A DNA stretch of 64,000 nt from Algibacter miyuki (GCF_042427745.1 NZ_JBHMFA010000005.1); one strand, 5' to 3'. Counted from the stretch's first letter, positions 20,801 through 28,845 are shown. Notes: generated by a model not told the origin, from the sequence alone. Numbers and translations are program-made.

Positions 20801-20934
20801 CTTTGAATCTTCGTTTTTACGACATTTAAACTTCTAGCAGACGTGCTATTTGCATATCCTGTTTGGTATAATACAATAGATAAAACTAAAAAAGCTATGT
20901 TCTTTAGTGTAAAAAAATTATTTTTAGTGTACAT
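17887..20934 (-). CDS. SusC/RagA-family TonB-linked outer-membrane protein
   Basis: A 1015-residue TonB-dependent channel. After the signal peptide it has a carboxypeptidase-D-regulatory-like domain (about residues 45-125), then a plug domain starting at DEVLIVGYGQQ with the RGVGSIRSGSSPLFVVDGIP motif, then a beta-barrel ending in an aromatic C-terminus. No N-terminal FecR-interacting signalling extension is visible. Together with the SusD protein it imports a substrate in an energy-dependent way. The gene has an unusual hairpin in its leader, and no TANNTTTG box was seen upstream, unlike many genes here, so its promoter may need an activator or another sigma factor. Confidence 0.96.
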   Translation of the reverse strand: MYTKNNFFTLKNIAFLVLSIVLYQTGYANSTSARSLNVVKTKIQSPIKGVVLDESGVPLPGATIILKGTSTGASTDFDGVFSISAVIGQTLQVSFVGYETLDVEVTSENLKINLKPLNAMLDEVLIVGYGQQTKKDLTGAVTQLSSDDFKKGVNVSPDNLIQGKVAGVRVVQSSGEPGAGVNVSIRGVGSIRSGSSPLFVVDGIPLSNENVSAASPNVGLGSSSAKNPLNFLNTSDIASITVLKDASAAAIYGARGSNGVVIITTKKGKTGEASITVDSYLSVASVIKKTNVLSADEYRNAITDVAYDHGGSTDWQEELLRSAVTKNNNFSFAKKTDSGNYYTSLSFMDQEGIVETSGFKRTTARLNAEESFLDNKRLKVKVNLTASQINETGVPNGADAGSDGQLIIHALMANPTQPVFTEDGDFTNFNLNQNYNPMYLLDIYDDHTQTLRVLGNLETSFRIIDGLEYKFNYGIDRSVSERNSTIYPNATDRTPDGAYVQNNLESESVLMEHYLTYRFGLNKSKFEVLGGFSYQEFDFSGTTFSLIGIDEKGTGVAPEYDPGYSGEQSGVSGYAQRNELQSYFGRLNYNFDDKYLLTASLRADGSTRFGENNKYGYFPSFALGWNLDNENFISEVDDIDQLKFRMSWGQTGNQEVQNKITQASYSQSASGGYYLYDDYNLINGIVVNRTANPDLKWEVVEQLNVGLDFSLWNNKLYGSLDYYNKTTTDAILNISSEPLSPTTTVWKNIDGKIVNKGFEFALGSKLINAEDFSWSVDVNGATLNNEIQNLPVSELYSGSVAGPGLSGVFANIYKSGYEAGSFFMLKHLGFDADGNDIFEDFNNDSVINTEDRQIFEGALPNFTFGLNTNLSYKRWDLSLAFIGQTGGLLVNNTNLALNINNIVSDRNVLSEFYDDGASFTNQPQLSTLYLEKSDFIRLNNARLGYSIDTDALNITWLQGLNLYVSGQNLFTITNYSGFDPLVNSPRASGGNQSIGIDYTTYPSSRSFLLGATLKL

Positions 20935-20971
20935 TTTTAAGTGATTGGTTTTACAATGCTTAATGATTTAG

Positions 20972-21000
20972 CCGTAGTTGTTCCAGCAACTACGGTTTTT
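20972..21000 (+). terminator. Rho-independent terminator in susC leader, plus-strand orientation
   Basis: A perfect 9-bp stem CCGTAGTTG/CAACTACGG with a 6-nt loop, followed on the plus strand by five T. It lies 37 nt upstream of the susC ATG. As a terminator it works only for plus-strand transcripts, yet no plus-strand gene ends here. In the minus-strand susC mRNA it would be a leader hairpin. Confidence 0.6.
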
Positions 21001-21295
21001 AATTTGTAAATTAGGGTTGCTATTTAATTATTACATCGGTTTCAAATTTTGAGTTTGTAGATTCCTTTTTTAACATATTCTTATGTTCTTAGAGATTGCA
21101 AAACAATAAAATATCAACCTCTTCTAATTTACCTTATCGTTATCTCATTATTAAATAATCCCAACTTACAATTTCACCTAAAAAACATTAACAATAAACA
21201 AATCAAACACTTAAGCATATTTTTAAATATTAATATGAAACCAAAAATTGGTCTTTTATTTTCATTTTATTAACATACTATTAAACTTAGCAGAC

Positions 21296-21303
21296 TACTT
21301 TTG
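21296..21303 (+). promoter_or_regulatory. -7 element upstream of the PI-PLC-like gene
   Basis: TACTTTTG, 25 nt before the ATG. Confidence 0.5.
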
Positions 21304-21328
21304 TGCCTTAAAAATTTAACTCCATTTT

Positions 21329-22387
21329 ATGAAACATTACAGCGCTTTACTACTCCTATATTTTAGTTTTAACGTATTTGCACAACACGACACTTTACAT
21401 ATTAACCAAATACAAGTTATTGGTTCTCACAACAGTTATAAAAAGGCTATTGAAGATAAATTGTATAGCTTTTTAGAATCACAAAGTGATAAAATGAAGT
21501 CTCTGCAGTACGACCATATCTCTATACCTGAACAGTTAAATTTAGGATTACGAAATTTAGAAATAGATGTTTACCTTGATACCGAAGGCGGAAAATTCGC
21601 AAACCCTAAAGGATTACAATTTGCAGAGCCAAAAGAAGATTTTGATCCTAATAAGGACATGTTAAAACCAGGATTTAAAGTTTTACACATGCCTGATATA
21701 GATTTTAGATCGCACTACAATACTTTAGAGGCTTGTTTAATGGCGATAAAATCGTGGTCTGACGCTAACCCAACGCACGAACCTGTATTTATTACCTTGG
21801 AAGCTAAAGACGGAGATACAAATAGATTTGGAACAACACCTGAAGCCTTTACTGAAACTAGTTTTAAAAACTTGGATAATGCTTTAATTGCTGGTCTTGG
21901 CAGAGATAAACTTATAACTCCAGACGATGTTAGAGGTGAACACGCCACCTTAGAAGAAGCTATTTTAAATAATAACTGGCCTACTCTAAAAGCTTCTCGT
22001 GGAAAGTTTCTTTTTATTTTAGATGATGCAAAAGCCAAGCGTGCTTTGTACATCAAAAATCATCCATCATTAAAAGGACGTGTTTTATTTGCAAATGCAG
22101 AACCAGGAAGTCCAGAAGCTGCTACATTAATTAGAAATAATCCGGAAGATAAAACGATATCAAGCTTGGTGTCTCAAGGCTATATTATTAGAACCCGAGC
22201 CGATGCTGGAACAAAAGAAGCAAGAGCAAACGATTATTCACATTTTGAAGCTGCTAAAAAATCTGGAGCACAGATTATAACCACCGATTATTATTTACCA
22301 AGTCGATTTTTTGATAGTAATTATCATATTTCTTTTAAAAATAAAGGATATGTTCGTAAAAACCCTGTAAATGCAACTCCTAATTAA
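21329..22387 (+). CDS. Secreted Ca2+-dependent phosphoinositide phospholipase C-like protein
   Basis: A 352-residue protein with a signal peptide (cleavage likely after NVFA). It shows the PI-PLC-type TIM-barrel: the first catalytic His in VIGSHNSYKKA, then GLRNLEIDVYLD with the acidic metal ligands, and LHMPDIDFRS with a second His. The C-terminal ITTDYYLPSRFF segment is typical of this family (Ca2+-dependent phosphoinositide phospholipase C, PF16670 type). It would cleave phosphodiester bonds of glycerophosphoinositol-like molecules outside the inner membrane. It faces the susC gene; a functional link is possible but only inferred. Confidence 0.82.
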   Translation: MKHYSALLLLYFSFNVFAQHDTLHINQIQVIGSHNSYKKAIEDKLYSFLESQSDKMKSLQYDHISIPEQLNLGLRNLEIDVYLDTEGGKFANPKGLQFAEPKEDFDPNKDMLKPGFKVLHMPDIDFRSHYNTLEACLMAIKSWSDANPTHEPVFITLEAKDGDTNRFGTTPEAFTETSFKNLDNALIAGLGRDKLITPDDVRGEHATLEEAILNNNWPTLKASRGKFLFILDDAKAKRALYIKNHPSLKGRVLFANAEPGSPEAATLIRNNPEDKTISSLVSQGYIIRTRADAGTKEARANDYSHFEAAKKSGAQIITTDYYLPSRFFDSNYHISFKNKGYVRKNPVNATPN

Positions 22388-22412
22388 CTCTTAAAATCAT
22401 TATAAAATAAGT

Positions 22413-22470
22413 AAGGTTGCAAATTCAGTAAATATAAGTTTTGAAACTTACGCACTGAATATGCAACCTT
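22413..22470. terminator. Long bidirectional hairpin between PI-PLC and dctM
   Basis: Outer arms of 17 nt (AAGGTTGCA..ATTCAGT against ACTGAAT..TGCAACCTT, one mismatch) enclose an inner hairpin AAGTTT/AAACTT. It lies between converging genes with AT tails on both sides. Confidence 0.8.
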
Positions 22471-22495
22471 ATTAAAAATATAAATTAATATACTC

Positions 22496-23800
22496 CTACA
22501 AATCTAATAAACTTGGTAAATACATTGAAATTGCAGGAATATAAGTTATTAAAAGTAGTACCAGTACCATAATTAATAAAAACGGTATTAGCGGCTTTAT
22601 AACTTGCGACACCGGGACATTAGCGACTCCACTCCCCACAAAGAGAATGGTACCCACAGGCGGTGTACACAGACCAATACAAAGGTTAAGCACTAAAACA
22701 ATACCAAAATGTACTGGATCCATACCTAAAGCCACTACTACAGGTAAAAATATAGGTGTAAATATTAGAACGGCTGGCGTCATGTCCATAAACGTTCCAA
22801 TAATTAAAAGCACCACATTAATCACTAAAAAGATAACAATTTTATTACTGAATTGCTCCAACAAAAAGCTACTAATAAGTTCTGGAATACCTTCAAAAGA
22901 AAATAACCAAGACATAGCCATAGAAGTACAAATTAAAAACATAACTACCGCAGTTGTTTTTGCACTAGTAAGTAAAATAGAAGGAAAATCTTTAGTTTTT
23001 ACATCGCCATAAATTAAGGCTAAAACACCTGCATATAATACCGCAATTGCCGACGCTTCTGTTGCTGTAAAAACCCCCGCAACAATACCACCAACCACAA
23101 TAACTAATAGCAATAAACTAAAAAATGCTTTTCTGAAATACGTCCAAATTAACGATAATGGTACACGATCTCCTTTTGCAAATTTACGTGTTATAGCCAC
23201 AAAAGCAATATATGCCATAATAGCAAAACCTAATAAAATCCCTGGTAAATATCCTGCTATAAATAAAGCTGCAACCGATGCTGTACCACCACTAGCTAGT
23301 GCGTAAACAATTAAAATATTACTTGGCGGAATTAATAATCCTGTAGTTGCCGAGGTAATATTTACCGATGCACTAAATTCTCTTGGGTAACCTTCCTCTT
23401 CCATTCTATCGGTCATGATACTACCAATAGCCGAAGTTGCTGCAATTGCAGAACCAGAAATAGCACCAAACAACATCGATGCTAAAACGTTTACATAAGC
23501 CAAACCTCCTGGTAAACTGGCCACCAACGATTTTGCGAAATTAATTAATCGGTTAGCGATACCGCCACGCTTCATAATTTCACCAGCCAATACAAAAAAT
23601 GGAATGGCTAAAAGCGCAAAACTATCTATACCCGTCGTCATACGTTGAGCAATGGTTGTAAGTCCTGGTAAATTATCAATATTTAATAGTAAACTTAACG
23701 TGGTTGAAATACCTATACTATAAGCTACGGGAACCTTAAGCATAAGCAAGGTGAAAAAACTTGCAAATAAAACGATGATACTTATTACTTCAATACTCAT
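22496..23800 (-). CDS. dctM: TRAP transporter large permease subunit
   Basis: A 434-residue membrane protein with about twelve hydrophobic segments, the DctM/SiaM large subunit that carries the transport pathway of a sodium-driven tripartite (TRAP) uptake system. Conserved stretches include GSAIAATSAIGSIM and the C-terminal NLCIGLCTPPVGT. It is the last gene of the uronate operon, starting 2 nt after dctQ. The substrate is most likely a hexuronate, inferred from the enzymes encoded upstream. Confidence 0.95.
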   Translation of the reverse strand: MSIEVISIIVLFASFFTLLMLKVPVAYSIGISTTLSLLLNIDNLPGLTTIAQRMTTGIDSFALLAIPFFVLAGEIMKRGGIANRLINFAKSLVASLPGGLAYVNVLASMLFGAISGSAIAATSAIGSIMTDRMEEEGYPREFSASVNITSATTGLLIPPSNILIVYALASGGTASVAALFIAGYLPGILLGFAIMAYIAFVAITRKFAKGDRVPLSLIWTYFRKAFFSLLLLVIVVGGIVAGVFTATEASAIAVLYAGVLALIYGDVKTKDFPSILLTSAKTTAVVMFLICTSMAMSWLFSFEGIPELISSFLLEQFSNKIVIFLVINVVLLIIGTFMDMTPAVLIFTPIFLPVVVALGMDPVHFGIVLVLNLCIGLCTPPVGTILFVGSGVANVPVSQVIKPLIPFLLIMVLVLLLITYIPAISMYLPSLLDL

Positions 23801-23802
23801 AA

Positions 23803-24294
23803 TTATTCGGTTATTTCGTTAGCATTAATTTTTCCTAAGTGATATACTGAAAAGCACATAATTAACAAACCACTTAATGGTAAAATGGCATAAATATAGC
23901 CTAACGGAATACGTAATGTTCCCGAAAGCTGACCTAGATGTAAGGTGGTGTAAACTAAGTTAAACCCACCGATTACCATAACCACTAAGGCGAATAATAA
24001 AATGCAAATTTCTATAAAGATGAGTGCTTTTTTTCTCGTTTTAGTTGAGAATTTCTGATATAAGAAATCCATTGATAAATGTTCTCTTTTGCCGCTTAAA
24101 TAAGCCGCTCCAAGAATGGATAACCATATTAAAGAAAAACGCGCTAACTCTTCGGTAAAGGCAAACGATTTATTTAAAATATATCGTGAAAACACCTGCC
24201 CTAACACATCAATAACCAATAATCCGAATATAAAAACTAAAATATGTTCTATAATTCGGCATACCTTATTAAAAAGAATATCTCCTGTTTTCAT
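23803..24294 (-). CDS. dctQ: TRAP transporter small permease subunit
   Basis: A 163-residue protein with four hydrophobic segments, typical of the DctQ small membrane subunit. The conserved stretch RFSLIWLSILGAAYLSGKREHLSMDF (shown in part by ARFSLIWL and REHLSMDF) marks the family. It sits 2 nt from dctP and 2 nt from dctM, so the three TRAP subunits are tightly co-translated. Confidence 0.94.
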   Translation of the reverse strand: MKTGDILFNKVCRIIEHILVFIFGLLVIDVLGQVFSRYILNKSFAFTEELARFSLIWLSILGAAYLSGKREHLSMDFLYQKFSTKTRKKALIFIEICILLFALVVMVIGGFNLVYTTLHLGQLSGTLRIPLGYIYAILPLSGLLIMCFSVYHLGKINANEITE

Positions 24295-24296
24295 AC

Positions 24297-25271
24297 TTAT
24301 TGATTTTTTATTTGATTGATGATTTCACTCATTTCTGGGTGATCTTTTTGAAAGGCTTCTAAAACAGACTTCGATTGTTCTTGAAAAAGCGACTTGTCTG
24401 GTATAATTATTTCTACGCCAGCTTCTTTTGCTTTGGCCATAGATTCTTCTACTGAATTATTCCAGAACACTTTTTCAGCCTGTGAAGATTCATCAGCAGA
24501 TTCTTGAACCCATACCTTTTCTTCTTCGGATAAACTATCCCAATATTTAGTCCCCACTAATAACACATCAGGAACCGATGAGTGTTGATCTAAAGTGTAA
24601 TATTTACTCACTTCATAATGGTTAGACGATACAAATGATGGCGGATTATTTTCCGCTCCATCAACCACACCTTGCTGAATGGCCGTATACAATTCTCCGT
24701 AAGCCATTGGCGTTGGCGAGCCTCCTAAAGCTTCTACCATGTTAATTGCCATTTGGTTATTCATCACCCTAATCTTTAAGCCTTTTAAGTCTTCAGGGGT
24801 ACGTATCGCTTTATTCGATGTGTAAAAACTTCGACTACCAGCATCGTAATAACACAAGCCACGTAACCAAAATTTACTACCTTTTTGTAAAATAGATTTT
24901 CCTACTTCACCCTCTAAAACATCAAATTGGTGTTGTTTATCTCTAAACAAATACGGAATACCTAAAATATGATATTCAGGCACAAAATTAGATAAGGTAG
25001 CGGCACTTACTTTAGTAATAGCCACACTGCCTATTTGCAGCAACTCTAATACTTCACGTTCCGAACCTAATTGGCCGTCAGGAAATATTTTAACTTCTAA
25101 TTTGCCTCCAGATTTTTCGTTTAAAGCCTTTTGGAATTCTAAAATCCCTTTGTGTACAGGGTGTGTTTGCGGTAGTGTATGCGCCAAATACAAGGTTTTT
25201 ACACCATTGTCCTTTTTGCAACTTTGCATAACGAACACTACTAAGAGCGCCCATATAATTCTATTCATCAT
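24297..25271 (-). CDS. dctP: TRAP transporter substrate-binding lipoprotein
   Basis: A 324-residue solute-binding protein of the DctP family. The signal ends in a lipobox with Cys18 (FVMQSC), so the binder is membrane-anchored rather than free in the periplasm. Family motifs: LKIRVMNNQM with the Arg that binds the substrate carboxylate, and YTAIQQGVVDGAENNPPS. Position behind uxaC suggests a glucuronate or galacturonate ligand; the sequence alone does not prove it. Confidence 0.93.
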   Translation of the reverse strand: MMNRIIWALLVVFVMQSCKKDNGVKTLYLAHTLPQTHPVHKGILEFQKALNEKSGGKLEVKIFPDGQLGSEREVLELLQIGSVAITKVSAATLSNFVPEYHILGIPYLFRDKQHQFDVLEGEVGKSILQKGSKFWLRGLCYYDAGSRSFYTSNKAIRTPEDLKGLKIRVMNNQMAINMVEALGGSPTPMAYGELYTAIQQGVVDGAENNPPSFVSSNHYEVSKYYTLDQHSSVPDVLLVGTKYWDSLSEEEKVWVQESADESSQAEKVFWNNSVEESMAKAKEAGVEIIIPDKSLFQEQSKSVLEAFQKDHPEMSEIINQIKNQ

Positions 25272-25303
25272 TTTATTTAGTTTAGTTGTTGGGTATGTTG
25301 AAT

Positions 25304-26719
25304 TTAGAGCTTAAAGTTAAAATAATTTACGGCATTATTGTAACAAATATCCTGAATCATTTTGCCTAAAAACACCGTGTCGTTTGGCACTAGGCCTTTG
25401 TTGACATCTTCAGCAATTAAATCGCATAAAATTCTTCGGAAATACTCATGTCTTGGAAAAGATAAAAAGCTGCGGCTATCGGTTAACATCCCCACAAAAC
25501 GACTTAATAAGCCCATATTTGATAGGGTATTAAGCTGTTTTTCCATGCCATCTTTTTGGTCTAAAAACCACCAACCTGAGCCCCATTGCATTTTCCCTGG
25601 TGTGGTTCCGCTTTGGAAATTCCCCATCATAGTTGCAAAAACTTCATTTTGCGCAGGATTCAAATTATAAGTAATTGTTTTTGCTAATTGGTTGGTAGAC
25701 TCTAAGTTTTTAAATAGTGCAGACATAAATTCGGCATAATTATAATCAGCAATAGAATCGCAACCCGCATCCAAACCAACTTGAGCTTCTAAGCGGGTGT
25801 TGTTGTTTCTAATAGAACCTAAATGGTATTGCTGTGCCCAATCGAATTCGTGATATTTCCTTCCTAAGTAAAGGAATAAAAATGATCTATACGTTGTAAT
25901 TTCTTCTATTGAAAGTGTTTCATTTTTTAGTTTCTTTTCAAAAATTAAAGCGACTTGTTCATCTGTAAAATCAACCATTTCAAGATGTTCTCCTAATCCA
26001 AAATCGGATATTCGACAGCCTAAATCATTAAAATAAACAATACGTGCATCAATCGCTTTTAAAAATTCTTCAAAAGAGTCTACTTTAAAACCAACCGCAT
26101 TTTCTAGCTTCGTTAAATAATTTAAAAAGTTAGGTTTTCCTATTAAAAATAAATTATCAGGTCGGAATGTAGGCAGTACTTTGGTGTAAAAATTACCTTC
26201 GGAAATTTCTTTGTGGTATAATAAATCGTCCACTGGATCATCAGTCGTACAAATTACTTCCACCTTCATATCTTCTAAAAGTTGCGCTGGTGTTTTGTTT
26301 TCTAAAATACTATTTGCCTTTTCGTAAATAGCTTCTGCAGTACTTGGCTGCAGGATGTCATCAATATCAAAATACCGTTTTAGCTCTAATTGTGTCCAAT
26401 GAAACAACGGGTTTCTCAAGGTATAAGGTACCGTTTCTGCCCATTTTAAAAACTTATCTTTTAATGATGCCGCTCCTGTAATATTAAATTCTTCAATACC
26501 ATTGGCCCGCATACCACGCCATTTGTAATGATCGCCTTTTAACCAAACTTCTGTAATGTTCTTCACTGGTTTGTTTTCAGCAATTTGCTGTGGCGACAAA
26601 TGGTTATGGTAATCTATAATGGGTAAATCTTTCGCGTACTTATGATATAAGGTTTCAGCAACTTCCGAATTTAATAAAAAATTATCGGTGATAAAGTTTG
26701 TTGATTTTATTGCAGACAT
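25304..26719 (-). CDS. uxaC: Glucuronate isomerase (uronate isomerase)
   Basis: A 471-residue amidohydrolase-like enzyme converting D-glucuronate to D-fructuronate (or galacturonate to tagaturonate) in the cytoplasm. The N-terminal metal-binding IIDYHNHLSP motif, the WFLDQKDGMEKQL segment and the C-terminal GMLTDSRSFLSFPRHEYFRR motif are diagnostic. Length is normal. Third gene of the operon, 3 nt after uxuA. Confidence 0.97.
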   Translation of the reverse strand: MSAIKSTNFITDNFLLNSEVAETLYHKYAKDLPIIDYHNHLSPQQIAENKPVKNITEVWLKGDHYKWRGMRANGIEEFNITGAASLKDKFLKWAETVPYTLRNPLFHWTQLELKRYFDIDDILQPSTAEAIYEKANSILENKTPAQLLEDMKVEVICTTDDPVDDLLYHKEISEGNFYTKVLPTFRPDNLFLIGKPNFLNYLTKLENAVGFKVDSFEEFLKAIDARIVYFNDLGCRISDFGLGEHLEMVDFTDEQVALIFEKKLKNETLSIEEITTYRSFLFLYLGRKYHEFDWAQQYHLGSIRNNNTRLEAQVGLDAGCDSIADYNYAEFMSALFKNLESTNQLAKTITYNLNPAQNEVFATMMGNFQSGTTPGKMQWGSGWWFLDQKDGMEKQLNTLSNMGLLSRFVGMLTDSRSFLSFPRHEYFRRILCDLIAEDVNKGLVPNDTVFLGKMIQDICYNNAVNYFNFKL

Positions 26720-26722
26720 AAT

Positions 26723-27898
26723 TTATAAGCTTTTCGAAATTCCAAATTCTAGACCTCTCAATTCAGCAAGACCTCTCAAGCGCCCAATTCCCGAATATCC
26801 TGGGTTTGTTTTTTTATGTAAATCGTCTAACATTTGATGACCATGATCGGGACGCACAGGAATTATGGCATCTTTCATACCGGCTGCTTTGCGTCTTCGT
26901 TCTTCAAAAACCACGGCTTTTACAACGCTATACATATCGACATCGCCCTCTAAATGGTTGGCTTCGTAAAAGTTTCCTTTCTCGTCACGTTGTGTACTTC
27001 GGAAATGTAAAAAATGAACACGATCGGCAAAACGTTCGAAAATTTGCACCAAATTATTATCGGCACGCACACCTAAAGAACCTGTACAGAATGTAATGCC
27101 GTTAGAACGGTTTGGCACTTGCTCGAACAAATAGGCGTAATCTGCTTCGGTGCTTACCACTCTTGGCAAACCTAAAATAGGATACGGCGGATCGTCTGGA
27201 TGAATGCACATTAACACTTCATTTTGAGAAGCAACAGGGATAATTTCCTTCAAAAATGCGGCCAGGTTTTCTCTTAATTTTGGTGCATCAATATCGGCAT
27301 ATGTATCCAAAATAGTTTGGAATTGCTCCAAAGTATAACCTTCTTCCGCTCCTGGTAATCCAGCGATAATATTATTAATTAATTGAGTTCTATTTTCTTC
27401 GGAAAGCGCATCGGCATAAACTTTTGCTTCGGCTTGAATTGTTTCAGAATAATCATTTTCAGCACCCGGACGTTTCAATAGAAATAATTCGAAAGCAGCA
27501 AAAGCAACCACATCAAAACGCAAGGCTTTAGAGCCATCTTCTACCTCAAAACTTAAATCGGTACGTGTCCAATCTAATACAGGCATAAAATTATAACATA
27601 CAATATGAATACCACAAGTGGCTAAATTTTGAATGCTGGTTTTATAGTTTTCAATATACTTTTGAAACTCTCCCGAACGGGTTTTAATGGTTTCGTGTAC
27701 TGGCACACTTTCTACAACGCTCCAAGTAAGTCCTGTGCTTTCAATAGTGTCTTTACGTTTTTGAATTTCCTCAACCGTCCATACTTGACCGTTTGGAATA
27801 TGATGTAATGCAGAAACAATTCCTGTTGCTCCTGCTTGTTTTATATCTGTTAACGATACGGGATCATTTGGCCCGTACCAACGCCATGTTTGTTCCAT
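26723..27898 (-). CDS. uxuA: Mannonate dehydratase
   Basis: A 391-residue enzyme that dehydrates D-mannonate to 2-keto-3-deoxygluconate. The N-terminus MEQTWRWYGPNDPVSL is the usual one for UxuA, with the metal-site segments MCIHPDDPP, FCTGSLGVR and RPDHGHQM present. It follows the SDR gene by 34 nt and precedes uxaC by 3 nt. The next steps (KDG kinase and KDPG aldolase) are not encoded in this window. Confidence 0.97.
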   Translation of the reverse strand: MEQTWRWYGPNDPVSLTDIKQAGATGIVSALHHIPNGQVWTVEEIQKRKDTIESTGLTWSVVESVPVHETIKTRSGEFQKYIENYKTSIQNLATCGIHIVCYNFMPVLDWTRTDLSFEVEDGSKALRFDVVAFAAFELFLLKRPGAENDYSETIQAEAKVYADALSEENRTQLINNIIAGLPGAEEGYTLEQFQTILDTYADIDAPKLRENLAAFLKEIIPVASQNEVLMCIHPDDPPYPILGLPRVVSTEADYAYLFEQVPNRSNGITFCTGSLGVRADNNLVQIFERFADRVHFLHFRSTQRDEKGNFYEANHLEGDVDMYSVVKAVVFEERRRKAAGMKDAIIPVRPDHGHQMLDDLHKKTNPGYSGIGRLRGLAELRGLEFGISKSL

Positions 27899-27932
27899 AA
27901 TTTCTTTTTAAAAGTGTTCGTTATATAAAATA

Positions 27933-28760
27933 TTAAACGCCGCTATACGCACTAAATCCGCCATCGATTGGAATGACTACACCAGTAATAAATGATGCAC
28001 CTTCACCACAAAGCCAAAGTGTTGTGCCTACTAAATCTTCTGGTTCTCCAAACTTACCCATTGGCGTTTGATCTATAATTTGATTACCACGAGCCGTTAA
28101 GCTACCATCGCTTTCAGTAAGTAAACTTCTATTTTGGTCTGTTAAAAAGAATCCTGGAGCCAATGCATTTACGCGAATACCAACTTTTGAAAAATGAACT
28201 GCTAACCATTGTGTAAAGTTAGAAACAGCTGCTTTTGCACCACTGTATGCTGGTATTTTAGTTAATGGTGTAAAGGCATTCATAGATGAAATATTTAAAA
28301 TACTACATCCTTTTTTTCCTACCATATCTTTTGCAAAAACTTGAGTTGGTAATAAGGTACCAATAAAGTTTAAATCGAATACAAACTTAATTCCTGAAGG
28401 ATCTAAATCGAAAAATGTTTTAAAACCATCGGTATCGTTTGCTAGATCTTCTTCTTTTAAATGCGTATTTGAGGTGGTTCCTAAAGGATGATTTCCGCCT
28501 GCTCCATTGATTAAAATATCACAAGGCCCTAATTGATTGTTAACTTCTAGCTTTGCGGCTTCTAATGAATCTTTTTCCAAAACATTAGCAGCAACACCTA
28601 TTGCAGTTCCGCCATTGGCATTAATTTCGCTAGCAATAACATCTGCAGCTTCTTTACGCAAATCTAAAACGGCTATTTTATGACCTTCCTTAGCAAGTGC
28701 TTTGGCTAATGCGCCACATAAAACGCCTCCCGCTCCTGTTAAAACAATTATTTTACTCAT
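27933..28760 (-). CDS. SDR-family D-mannonate (fructuronate) oxidoreductase
   Basis: A 275-residue short-chain dehydrogenase: cofactor loop TGAGGVLCGALA at the N-terminus, the INGAGGNHP segment, catalytic Ser in NISSMNAF and the YSGAK Tyr-Lys pair. The operon position with uxuA and uxaC, and similarity in length and motifs to the SDR-type mannonate oxidoreductase of the Bacillus YjmF kind, indicate reduction of D-fructuronate to D-mannonate. This would replace the unrelated long-chain UxuB. First gene of the operon, behind the twin operators. Confidence 0.85.
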   Translation of the reverse strand: MSKIIVLTGAGGVLCGALAKALAKEGHKIAVLDLRKEAADVIASEINANGGTAIGVAANVLEKDSLEAAKLEVNNQLGPCDILINGAGGNHPLGTTSNTHLKEEDLANDTDGFKTFFDLDPSGIKFVFDLNFIGTLLPTQVFAKDMVGKKGCSILNISSMNAFTPLTKIPAYSGAKAAVSNFTQWLAVHFSKVGIRVNALAPGFFLTDQNRSLLTESDGSLTARGNQIIDQTPMGKFGEPEDLVGTTLWLCGEGASFITGVVIPIDGGFSAYSGV

Positions 28761-28800
28761 GGTATATCTTATTTAAATTAAGTATAAATTTGCGCTTTTC

Positions 28801-28812
28801 GTGTGCGCACAC
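28801..28812. promoter_or_regulatory. Operator palindrome 1 of the uronate operon
   Basis: The perfect 12-bp palindrome GTGTGCGCACAC, identical to the copy at 28834-28845 and lying 2 nt downstream of the -7 box in the direction of the uronate operon. Likely bound by the LacI-type regulator encoded next door. Confidence 0.8.
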
Positions 28813-28813
28813 A

Positions 28814-28821
28814 CAAATATA
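28814..28821 (-). promoter_or_regulatory. -7 element of the uronate operon
   Basis: TATATTTG on the minus strand, 53 nt before the SDR start codon and flanked on both sides by the operator palindromes. Confidence 0.6.
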
Positions 28822-28833
28822 ACAAAAAAGATA

Positions 28834-28845
28834 GTGTGCGCACAC
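28834..28845. promoter_or_regulatory. Operator palindrome 2 of the uronate operon
   Basis: A second exact copy of GTGTGCGCACAC, 33 bp centre-to-centre from the first (about three helical turns). It covers the expected -33 region of the operon promoter and lies 97 nt upstream of the regulator's ATG. Confidence 0.8.

Larger units (their letters stand above)
20935..21328. other. Divergent intergenic region, susC and PI-PLC
   Basis: A 394-bp region between two divergently transcribed genes. It holds the hairpin with a T-run at 20972-21000 and the -7 box of the phosphodiesterase gene at 21296-21303. The rest is AT-rich without a recognisable reading frame. No susC promoter could be pointed out. 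Confidence 0.6.

Noticed and set aside
16114..20934. Classical polysaccharide utilisation locus
   Set aside because: SusC and SusD are present, but there is no glycoside hydrolase, lyase, sulfatase or sensor nearby, so no glycan target can be claimed.
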